Assembly: GCA_021296345.1 (NCBI GenBank)
Contig: JAGWAN010000005.1
Span: 27,134 to 91,133, forward strand
DNA from: Acidimicrobiia bacterium
Lineage (GTDB): Bacteria > Actinomycetota > Acidimicrobiia > Spongiisociales > Spongiisociaceae
Reading direction: 5' to 3'
DNA length: 64,000 nt
The position numbers and the translations under genes are program-made. The notes under the pieces were generated by a model. It made no database searches and was not told the origin of the DNA. It worked only from the letters and a program-made list of their open reading frames with translations. Every line of letters starts with the position of its first letter. Positions within the stretch are counted from its first letter, which is position 1. Of this stretch, positions 46,022 through 53,371 are shown piece by piece.

Positions 46022-46480
46022 CTAGTCGTCAACGACTTCGATCAGGCACCGGCAGTGGTCGCTTGCTCCCCATTCGCCGACCTTGTTGAGGGCGCGCGCG
46101 GTGATGCCACGGTGGAAGCCGCGTGAAGCGAACGCCCAGTCCAGTTGGCCAGTGGCGGTTTCGGGGGTTTGACTGGTTGTGTGGTAGGTGGGCACGTTGC
46201 GGGTGTCAGCCGGTAGGTATTCGGGGGTCGGGTCCGCTTTCCTACCGTCCGGGTATTGGGGTCCCAACAGTTCGAGGCGAGCGCGTCCATCCTGTCGGTG
46301 ACGGTACGATCCGTCGGAGTAGCCGACTCTCCAGCGGCTCCTGGTGAATGAGTGTGGGCTGATCCAGCGGGCGTACATGGACACCGCGATGAACGGTGCG
46401 GCATCTCGGGGAATGATCCGCGCGGCGGCGATGGTTGCTGTCCCGCTGACCGCCAGCTTGTGAGCATCAATCGGCGTGGG
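46022..46480 (-). pseudogene. Endonuclease/exonuclease/phosphatase family remnant
   Basis: The readable C-terminal part contains GTATIAAARIIPRDAAPFIAVSMYARW and ends QLDWAFASRGFHRGITARALNK followed by EWGASDHCRCLIEV, where SDHC is the terminal catalytic signature of the EEP fold. The N-terminal half is missing and the expected middle GDLN-containing segment appears deleted: GYSDGSYRHR runs straight into RARLELLGPQYPDG. Hence a broken gene. Upstream it runs directly into another broken nuclease gene. Confidence 0.6.
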
Positions 46481-46963
46481 CCCCCAACGACCGTGACACT
46501 CCTCAACCCCTCGATGCCAGCGTCGGTCCCCAAGTCCCAATCGGCTTCTTCGGCCTGGCGACAAATCTCCGCCCAGAGGGTCACCAGCCGCTGCTCCGGC
46601 GCGACGAAGAGCAGAACGGCGGGATCTCCATCTCTGGGTAGGCGCTTCAAATACTCTTCGGGCTGCTTGTCGGTAAGACCGGCCCAGAACTTCACCTCTA
46701 TGAGCACCCGCTCCGAGTCCCGCTCATCGTACGCGACGAGGTCCAGACGCTCGTCGTTCTTTCCGATGACCTCGGTTGCCACCTATGCAAGGGGTGCCAC
46801 GTTCGCGCCGCCGGTCCGGAGCGTCTCCCGCAGAGCCTCTCGAGCGGTAGCAGATCGAAGAGTATGTAGCCGAGCGCCTCGGTGGCGAGGGTCTCCGTCT
46901 GCCCGATGAACTTCCAGGCGACTGAGCCAAGAGGGAGTCCCAGCCGTCAGCGGCCATAGGCAT
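46481..46963 (-). pseudogene. PD-(D/E)XK nuclease-like remnant
   Basis: Pieces in three frames spell one protein: MAADGWDSLLAQ, then VAWKFIGQTETLATEALGYIL, then TAREALRETLRTGGANVAPLA, an in-frame TAG, and VATEVIGKNDERLDLVAYDE with RVLIEVKFWAGLTDKQPEEYL. The D...EVK pair is the PD-(D/E)XK core. At least two frameshifts and a stop make it non-functional as read. The C-terminus fades into the neighbouring EEP remnant. Both may be debris of an anti-phage or restriction locus. Confidence 0.62.
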
Positions 46964-47092
46964 GGTCCTTCCTCACGAGATCGATGGTTCAGTAAGCGAT
47001 ACCAGAAACGAGGCAAAAGCTCCAACCAGTGGGAACAAGGACGGTGGGCGGTAGAATGGGGGGCGGAGTCAGCCACTGGAAGGGGTGTACAG

Positions 47093-47179
47093 ATGGCAGA
47101 GAAGCCGTCGATCAAGGTTGTTGTTCTGGCATTCGCGTTCGCGATCGCTGCGTTAATCGTGTTCTCCCTCACTTCGTGA
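47093..47179 (+). CDS. 28-residue single-helix membrane peptide
   Basis: ATG with GGAAGGGG about nine bases upstream encodes MAEKPSIKVVVLAFAFAIAA and then LIVFSLTS before TGA. A short charged head is followed by one strongly hydrophobic helix, so the product should insert in the membrane. TAGAAT at 47052-47057 is a possible -10. It lies alone between pseudogenes and a large hairpin. I know no family for it; short membrane peptides include regulators and toxins, but nothing here decides. Confidence 0.45.
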   Translation: MAEKPSIKVVVLAFAFAIAALIVFSLTS

Positions 47180-47238
47180 GGCTGAAGCCGATGCTCCACC
47201 CGATCAAGTGCCACCGTTTCGGGTAGCACTGTTGGACA

Positions 47239-47291
47239 CCATACGCGCCGGAGCCCGGCCGATACAGGTGGCCGGGTTCCGGCGCGTATGG
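47239..47291. terminator. Very strong hairpin (22-bp stem)
   Basis: CCATACGCGCCGGA and GCCCGGCC pair with the mirror arm through TCCGGCGCGTATGG, leaving a 9-nt loop and one mismatch. No T tract follows, so it is either a factor-dependent terminator for the small gene at 47093 or a structured element of another kind. Confidence 0.6.
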
Positions 47292-47991
47292 GTTAGCTGC
47301 CTTCCGGTTCGGTCGTCGTGGTGGTGAGTTAGGGTCGAAGGCAGAGGGAGATTGCGGTAATGGCAAAGAGCGTTACCGGAGGCCTAGTGGACGCCAAGGA
47401 TGCCTGGGTATGAATACCCAGGCAAACGGTGGGCGTTGCCCGGGCTCAAACCGTTAGATACCCCTATCACCCCAGGTCAGAGGCGCGTTGGTGTTTGGAC
47501 GTTGTTTCTTGGGATGTTATAGGCGCTTCGAATGAAACTGGAGTGGTTGGTGTAGATGTTGCATCGGCCTGATCGGAATCGGTGGCCGGGCTTGTCGGGT
47601 CGTATGGTTCGGCATTACCAGGTGACGAGGTTGACGGTGCGTAGGTTCGCCAGTCCGCGTTGGAGGGGGCGAAGCCGATCCGTACGTGGCCTTGGGACCG
47701 GTAGCCGAGGGGGTCGGCGAACCAGTCCAGGGTCTCGAACCAGGTGGCACCACTCCGGGGGGAGCGGCCAGGGTTCTTGAGCCGGGCGTAGCGGTCCGCG
47801 ACTCAATCGGGTACGGCCTCTCAAGGTGGTCGGCGCTGTGTTGAGCCGAGGTCGGCGACGGGGGTCAACGACAGCGACAGCAATGGTGGCAGTCCTGTGG
47901 GCTGCTTTTCGAGACAGTTTTCTCTCAACCTTGCATCCAAAATACTCGCTCGTTCCGTAGTTAACCGTATACCCCCGAATAAGGAGACCAG
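47292..47991. other. Gene-poor stretch before the FAS1 gene
   Basis: About 700 bp without a gene I can support. It holds the palindrome and tRNA-like sequence described separately and, on the minus strand around 47520-47760, a possible protein fragment (TWFETLDWFADPLGYRSQGHV) that has no proper start. The last 50 bp, AT-richer and ending in AAGGAGACC, should carry the FAS1 promoter. Confidence 0.5.
47402..47453. other. Putative left attachment site (palindrome plus tRNA-Val 3'-end-like sequence)
   Basis: A perfect palindrome with arms GCCTGGGTAT and ATACCCAGGC around GA (47402-47423) is followed by GTGGGCGTTG (47429-47438) and CTCAAACCG (47445-47453). The tRNA-Val 3' end reads GTGGGCGTTG...CTCGAACCG in the same orientation, and the palindrome core GGGTATGAATACCCAGG is repeated at 53184-53200 beside that tRNA. 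This is the arrangement expected of a decayed attL/attR pair. Confidence 0.45.
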
Positions 47992-48588
47992 ATGCCCAGA
48001 CTTCTGTTTCGATTCGGCGCTCTAGCGCTCGCGGTGTCACTCGTGGCAGCGGCATGCGGCGGCGACGAAGCCGAGGAAATCGTCACCACGACCGAATTGA
48101 TCGTCACCACGACCGAATCGGCTGAGACCGCGCCCGCTGGGGTGGAGATGGTGGATGAGGTGGGGACGATTGTGGAGGTGGCTGTCGAGTCGGGTGCTTT
48201 CCCGACGTTGGTTGCGGCTGTTCAGGCGGCGGGGTTGGTGGAGACTTTGAGCGGTGATGGTCCGTTCACTGTTTTTGCGCCTACTGAGGAGGCGTTTGCT
48301 GCGGCGTTGGATCTGTTGGGTTTAACGGCGGAGGATTTGTTGTCGGATACTGAGTTGCTGACGGCTGTGTTGACTTATCATGTTCTGCCGTTGGAGGCTC
48401 CGGCTGGGGTTGTTGTGACTCTTGATGGTCAGAGTGTTGCGACTGTCAACGGTGCTGAGGTCACTGTCACTGTTGATGGTGATGTTGTACGTGTTAACGA
48501 TGCGATGGTGGTGGCTGCCGATATCGAGGCTTCTAACGGAGTCATTCACGTCATCGACTCTGTCCTGCTCCCACCCACCGACGGGTAG
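47992..48588 (+). CDS. Fasciclin (FAS1) domain lipoprotein
   Basis: 198 residues. Signal peptide ending in a lipobox (SLVAAAC, Cys about residue 22), a Thr/Glu-rich linker, then one FAS1 domain (about 57-195) with [24 protein letters not shown] and [13 protein letters not shown]. It is the MPT70/MPT83-like architecture, an exported surface protein probably mediating adhesion. AAGGAG lies 7 nt before the ATG. Codon use in the FAS1 part (48130-48540) is richer in T-ending codons (GCT, GTT, GGT) than neighbouring genes. An ECF sigma factor and RskA-type anti-sigma factor follow, as in the mycobacterial SigK regulon. Confidence 0.9.
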   Translation: MPRLLFRFGALALAVSLVAAACGGDEAEEIVTTTELIVTTTESAETAPAGVEMVDEVGTIVEVAVESGAFPTLVAAVQAAGLVETLSGDGPFTVFAPTEEAFAAALDLLGLTAEDLLSDTELLTAVLTYHVLPLEAPAGVVVTLDGQSVATVNGAEVTVTVDGDVVRVNDAMVVAADIEASNGVIHVIDSVLLPPTDG

Positions 48589-48751
48589 GACGCTAGCCGT
48601 TCGCTGCGGTCGGCCTGGTTCCCTCCTCCTGCCGACCGACCGCGGCGGACAGGTCCAACTGCTTTTGGCGTTGTCCCCTTTGCTCCGACTCGGACACTCT
48701 GCTTCGCGACATCACGAATCCAAGCACTCTGGTGTGTTCTACACTTCGGAT

Positions 48752-49300
48752 GTGACGAAGACCCCCGAGTTCGAGAGCGTTCACACTTTGGAGAAGGCGT
48801 TCGCTCGTGGTGAGGATCAGTCATTGAGGGCGGCGTACTTGCTGCATGGAAAGTTGATCTACACCTATTGCCGCCGGACCCTGGATGATGCCCGCGCCGA
48901 GGACGTTACCCAGGACGTGTTTGTGAGCGCTTGGAGAAGCCGGCACAGATTCGATCCAACTAAGGGCACATTGGTTGCTTGGCTTGTTTCGATCACGAAG
49001 AACCGGATCGTCGACAACGTCCGTGCCGAGCGTAGGCATACCGAGCGGCGTGCCAGCCGTGACCCGGCAGATCTGCCGACGGATAGCGAGATCGACGCTA
49101 TCGGGACCAAGCTGATGATCGCCGATGCCCTACGCTCTCTGTCGGATCGTGAGAGACTGGTAGTCATGCTGCATTATTTCGAAGGCTTGACCCACCGTCA
49201 GGTCGCGGATCGGATGTCGATACCACTTGGTACGGTCAAGAGCGATATCCGGCGGAGCCTCTTGCAGATGCGGCACCTGGTGGAGCCAGCTAATGAGTGA
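48752..49300 (+). CDS. ECF sigma factor (SigK-like)
   Basis: 182 residues with sigma-70 region 2 (DDARAEDVTQDVFVSAWRSR) and region 4 (LSDRERLVVMLHYFEGLTHRQVADRMS followed by PLGTVKSDIRRSL). No region 3 or 1.1, so an ECF factor. The GTG start lies 7 nt after a TACACT hexamer with no ribosome binding site, so a leaderless transcript is possible. It overlaps its anti-sigma factor by 8 nt. By analogy with SigK it may drive the fasciclin gene just upstream (inference). Confidence 0.9.
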   Translation: MTKTPEFESVHTLEKAFARGEDQSLRAAYLLHGKLIYTYCRRTLDDARAEDVTQDVFVSAWRSRHRFDPTKGTLVAWLVSITKNRIVDNVRAERRHTERRASRDPADLPTDSEIDAIGTKLMIADALRSLSDRERLVVMLHYFEGLTHRQVADRMSIPLGTVKSDIRRSLLQMRHLVEPANE

Positions 49301-49937
49301 CAGGCGTGTCGATCCTCTCGAGAGGGACCTTGAAGCGTTGCTTCGGGACATGAACGAGGTAGATATCGAGTTGCTGGAACCACCCGATGAGGTTTGGGAC
49401 AACATCGAAGCGCAGATCGGCTCGCAACAAGACGGTCTCGCAAACGTTATTCCACTCGATTCGAAGAAGCGTCCCGTAAGACGGGTCTTGGTCAGGGTCG
49501 CTGCTGCTCTCATCGTCGCCGTAATCGGAGTAGGAGCATTCCTCGCCTTCAACAGCGACAACGGTGAGGTAGTCGCCTCGGCAACCCTCGCATATGACCC
49601 CGTGAGTTTCGACCCGCTCGGCTCCAACGCCAGCGGAGGAGCCAACCTGGTCTCCGACGACGGCAGGTTGACGATCGATATCGTGGACGCCGACCTGCCC
49701 ACCCCCGGTGAGGGCGCCGAACTAGAGGTTTGGCTCATCCGACCCGACGACGACGGCAATGTCGCCGATTTGGTCTCGCTCGGTTTGGTGGACCCTAACG
49801 ACCCTGGGAGCCTGGAGGTTCCACCGAGTCATGACCCCGCCACCTACTATGTGGTCGACATCAGCATCGAACCCCGCGACGGGGACGCTAGCCACTCCGG
49901 ACGGAGCATACTGCGCGGCCTATTGACCACCGTATAG
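49293..49937 (+). CDS. Anti-sigma factor, RskA family
   Basis: 214 residues: a short N-terminal sigma-binding region (DPLERDLEALLRDMNEVDIELLEPPDEVWDNI), one membrane helix (about 72-92, VRVAAALIVAVIGVGAFLAF), and the extracytoplasmic RskA C-terminal domain with GAELEVWLI, VDISIEP and HSGRSILRG. It should hold the preceding ECF factor at the membrane until regulated proteolysis. The N-terminal region lacks the HxxxCxxC zinc motif of classical ZAS anti-sigma factors, which is also the case in RskA. Confidence 0.88.
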   Translation: MSDRRVDPLERDLEALLRDMNEVDIELLEPPDEVWDNIEAQIGSQQDGLANVIPLDSKKRPVRRVLVRVAAALIVAVIGVGAFLAFNSDNGEVVASATLAYDPVSFDPLGSNASGGANLVSDDGRLTIDIVDADLPTPGEGAELEVWLIRPDDDGNVADLVSLGLVDPNDPGSLEVPPSHDPATYYVVDISIEPRDGDASHSGRSILRGLLTTV

Positions 49938-50415
49938 GGTTGACCGCAACATTGTCAGCCCTACTTCCTGTCGATGGCCGAGCCATCCGCTGAACCCACC
50001 CGTCGGGGCCCACGCACATGGCCCTGCTCCACGGAGATCGATTGGAATGCCCGGCGACGCATGGCCGGTGGAGTTGAGACCACAATCATTCATAGAGCTG
50101 GAGATACCGAGACCAGCAATCCAGACCAGCAATGTCCAATAGTGGATCGAATAGCGGACTGTCACACCACTTTGTGATTCGCCTGGCCTGCGATACAGCA
50201 GTGACCCGATACGGACTCGCCTACCAGTACGGGTCGGGGGGAGTCCGTTGTGGTGTATTTGATAGAACAAGAACTCCTATATGGTTTCTAACGGCGCGAA
50301 TAGATCGGACTGGGCAGGTCGAAACAAATCTGTGATTCTAGCAAGCGGACAGACGAAGAACCTGCTACGCTAGCCAGCGTAAGCGTAAAGCGATCCGGCG
50401 ACGGAAGGGAGCAAA
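49938..50415. other. Intergenic region with no supported gene
   Basis: Nearly 480 bp of lower-GC sequence with only short frames of implausible composition. The last 40 bases before 50416 contain GGAAGGGAG, the ribosome binding site of the DUF378 gene. Confidence 0.5.
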
Positions 50416-50610
50416 ATGGATCTGCTCGATATAGGCGTGATCCTGGCAGCTATCGGTGCCATCAATTGGGGTCTGGTAGGTTTGTTCGGATTCGACTTGG
50501 TGGCAGCGATCACAACAGCCGGTAAGTTCGGCGAGACCAATATCATCTCAAGGATCATCTATGTGGTTGTTGGTGTCGCTGGCGTGCTGGCACTTTTCAC
50601 CCTCGGCTAG
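50416..50610 (+). CDS. DUF378 family membrane protein
   Basis: 64 residues with two membrane helices. IGVILAAIGAINWGLVGLFGFD and RIIYVVVGVAGVLALFTL are the DUF378 signature (the NWGLVG motif). Function unknown in all members. Good ribosome binding site (GGAAGGGAG). It is followed by a hairpin at 50674. It stands alone in the gene-poor accessory region. Confidence 0.88.
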   Translation: MDLLDIGVILAAIGAINWGLVGLFGFDLVAAITTAGKFGETNIISRIIYVVVGVAGVLALFTLG

Positions 50611-50673
50611 GACCACCGACTCCCGTCTAGAGAGAAGTCTCTGCTAGGCCACTTCTACTTGTATCCCAAGTCT

Positions 50674-50711
50674 GGCCGTGATCAGTTTGCCTCCCCCTGC
50701 TGATCACGGCC
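50674..50711. terminator. Hairpin after the DUF378 gene
   Basis: A perfect 12-bp stem, GGCCGTGATCAG with CTGATCACGGCC, encloses a 14-nt loop. No T tract follows. It lies 63 bp after the DUF378 stop and probably ends its transcript. Confidence 0.5.
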
Positions 50712-51781
50712 GGCAGGGACCCGCGCAGCCCCTTTCATTACACTAACTAGCATCCTTTCTATGTCCTTCCACGTTTGCGCGTGTACATTCTCGTAGTCAG
50801 CTAGACCCGCCGCAAGACGTTGTCGACTCGGGTGTCCACCTAGTCGAGTAACTTCCCCAAGTATCCAGTCTGATTCTCTACGCTACCCAATCGTTCATCA
50901 ATGCCGGTTATGCGCCCTATTCACGGCTTCATGGGAATCTTGGATGGCTTTTGAGAGGGTGGTTAGGGGACAGCTTGAACTGTGTTGGGCAGCATCCCCC
51001 GGACCTCCCGATGATCTTGCCCCGTACATCTTGGTGCTCTGTCCATTGAGCGTGGGAGGTACATGCCGCTCCTCGTAGTTGTGATGTAAACGGTAGCCTG
51101 GTAGGCGGATAGCCCGTCCCTTTGGGGTTATAAAGGACTCCGTTATCTGGGACATCTGGCTTTCCAACAGGCCCATATGCTTTGCGTGCTGGCACGGTAG
51201 CTCTTACAGCTGCCGCAGGAGTATCGACTCACGCTATGAGTGTCGCTATAGTGGCTGGTGGGTGGTTCGCCCTTGTCTTGTGTAGGTGGCCGTTTGACGG
51301 TCGAGACTGTGCAAAGCCGCATGGCGAGGGTGGCCACCTTTCACCGTTTGGGAACACTTCCGGCGAATACATGACCGCCACACCGGCGCCAGAACACCCA
51401 AAACCCACGAAACCGCGCAGCCTCAAGAAAACCGGCCGCTGTCTTGCCCGCGACAGTATGGACATGCCAGCGCCTCCCCGCAAAAGACCAGGAACACTAG
51501 GGTGGCCGAGCGCCCCGAACGGAAAGACGAAGCCGTGGCCCCGGCAACACAGACAGCGCAGGCACCGCGTGAGACGCGGCGGCTGTTTACCACAGCGGAC
51601 CCGCCCCGGCTCATGTCGGTGCCTCCGAGTGTTGACACCGACCCGTACCTCCTCGAAGCTGCTCCAATCCGCTACCTGAACCAGCCTAAGAGCGTTCACA
51701 CCTGGGCCTCCCCAAGCACGGAGTCAACGGGTTGCTCAGTTGTGGGGGTGAACCGCTCCGGCTCTCCCGGAGAGTGTCTGC
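50712..51781. other. Gene-poor accessory stretch
   Basis: More than 1 kb of lower-GC sequence. Overlapping open frames at 51182-51679 and 51502-51795 (plus) and 51229-51699 (minus) are Pro/Arg-rich, lack ribosome binding sites and match nothing I know. Probably eroded mobile DNA. Confidence 0.5.
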
Positions 51782-52647
51782 TTAACGTGAGCTAGCTGTG
51801 CCGGGATGTGTTGACGGTGGTAGGCACTTCATTGACGTTCCGTCCCATCCCCAGGTCTTGGGCGGCTCGAACGGCTCGAAACCCAGCTTCGGATACCACC
51901 GTATCGGCAAGAGGTAATCGACGATCTCGTATTGGGGTACGCTCACGGGGCTGTCCCAGGTTGAATACGGCAAGCGGCGTTCCCGCCATCCCAGCACATA
52001 GGGCCCCCGCCCCTCTGCCGGCGCCGCCGCGATGAGAGCGTGACCGATATCCGGACGTTCGCCCACGTCAGCTAGGTAGCCGGTCTTCATCCACACCGCC
52101 CGAGGCCGTCCCTCCAGCTCCGCCAGCAACAGGTCGAGTTCCAGGTGTTCGCACACTGCCCCACAGCCACTCGTCCACGTCCTCCCAGCAGATACGAGAG
52201 TGACGGGCTGCCATGTAGCAGAGCAGCGTTTCGGGTTTCCACATCGGCAGCCCGCAGAACTGGTCCAGGCCGATCCGCGGTTCCCACCGGTGAACGCCGA
52301 AGTCGGTGAGGCAGCGGGGAACCCTAACTCCGGGAGGCATACCGATGGCCGACTCGACGGGTCGCCACAGCCAACCGTGGAGCATGGACACGGTCTTGCC
52401 CGCTATGCACGCCGGGGTGTCGGGCCGGACCCGCATCCGGGCGTGAAGTTCCAGATACCCCGGCGCCCGGGGGGCGCCAAGACGGGACCCGGCGAATCCC
52501 CACACACCGCGGGTCCGCATCCCGAACAGCCAGCCAGCCTCCCGCAACGCCCGGGCGGTGCTCTGCGAAGCACCGCCCGGGAAGCAACTCGGCCAAGTCT
52601 TCCAGGGTGGCGATCACCCGGTCCTGCTCCCGCAAGGTGTTGACCAC
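51782..52647 (-). pseudogene. AbiEi-type antitoxin-like gene, frameshifted
   Basis: Read through three frames, the protein begins VVNTLREQDRVIATLEDLAELL (winged-helix start), continues LREAGWLFGMRTRGVWGFAGSRLGAP, then RMRVRPDTPACIAGKTVSMLHGWL, and ends with LDLLLAELEGRPRAVWMKTGYL. This order resembles AbiEi-family antitoxins or transcriptional regulators of type IV toxin-antitoxin systems. Two one-base shifts, both in G runs (near 52575 and 52160), break the frame. No AbiEii-like toxin gene is seen beside it. The family call rests on overall pattern only. Confidence 0.5.
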
Positions 52648-52665
52648 CCCCACGAGCGCGCCCCG

Positions 52666-53076
52666 CACCGGGCGGGTGTCCGGATACACGTGGCGGCTGA
52701 ACCCGTTACGCCATGCCGACTCTGTCCGGCTACCCGGCTTCCATCCGTCACGGTGCAGGGCGATCACCTTATCGGTCGCCCTCACGAAGGTAGGGATCCC
52801 TCCGCCTCGCGGGTCCCTGCCCGCCTCGATCTCACGGCGGTTCTTGAGCGCGCTCCGTCGGGCCACGGCCAGCGTCACCGTCGGATAGGTACCGAGCCCT
52901 AAGTAGGTCGGTTTGCCACCGATTACAAGCCGCTATGCCCACACCTTTGAGAGCTGACCGTTGCGGGTCCGCTTGACCCGCAAGGTGAGTCCGAAGCCAC
53001 CGCGCCCGTCGCCGTAAGTTCCCGGCGTGGAAGTGGTCTTACAGAAGGCTGCGCCGAGTGTGCTGTGCCGACGCAT
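52666..53076 (-). pseudogene. Tyrosine integrase N-terminal remnant
   Basis: Residues 10-137 read as the start of a phage/island integrase: GTYGDGRGGFGLTLRVKRT, then GGKPTYLGLGTYPTVTLAVA, ALKNRREIEAGRDPR, and KPGSRTESAWRNGFSRHVYP. This is the DUF4102 arm-binding domain and the start of the core-binding domain. There is an in-frame TAG after residue 47, and the sequence ends at RPV, fused in frame to the AbiEi-like remnant; the catalytic domain (R-H-R-Y) is absent. It lies 170 bp from the 3' end of tRNA-Val, the normal place for such a gene. Confidence 0.68.
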
Positions 53077-53183
53077 TCTCACCTCTTAGAGTTGGTCGAT
53101 ACAGTATTACTTGTGATGTTGCATAATCGGTGCCATTTCGTGAAACGAAACGGGTGCTTCTGTAACCGTGGACCCTGGTGCTG

Positions 53184-53200
53184 GGGTATGAATACCCAGG
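53184..53200. other. Second copy of the att-associated palindrome
   Basis: GGGTATGAATACCCAGG is identical to the sequence at 47406-47422. Here it lies 46 bp before the tRNA-Val 3' end, between it and the integrase remnant. Confidence 0.5.
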
Positions 53201-53246
53201 TAGATAGCAAGTTCAGGGCATCTCATGAATCCCTATGAAACATCTG

Positions 53247-53319
53247 TGGGCGTTGACGGACTCGAACCGCCGACCTCTTCCTTGTAAGGGAAGCGCTCTC
53301 CCAGCTGAGCTAAACGCCC
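53247..53319 (-). tRNA. tRNA-Val (anticodon TAC)
   Basis: Minus-strand cloverleaf of 73 nt. Acceptor stem GGGCGTT pairs with AACGCCC; the anticodon arm is CTTCC-CTTACAA-GGAAG, giving TAC; the T arm has GTTCGAG. CCA is not encoded. Its 3' end faces the integrase remnant, which suggests it served as an integration site. Confidence 0.93.
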
Positions 53320-53371
53320 TACGAACGCCCTATTGTAGAAGAACCTCCTGTGGAGAGGCCATCCCCGGCGC

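Noticed and set aside
47615..48055. Minus-strand 146-codon frame overlapping the FAS1 start
   Set aside because: Overlaps the promoter and signal peptide of a convincing gene and has biased Arg/Pro composition.
51182..51795. Two overlapping plus-strand frames of 97 and 165 codons
   Set aside because: No ribosome binding site, low-complexity composition, and mutual overlap; treated as eroded DNA.
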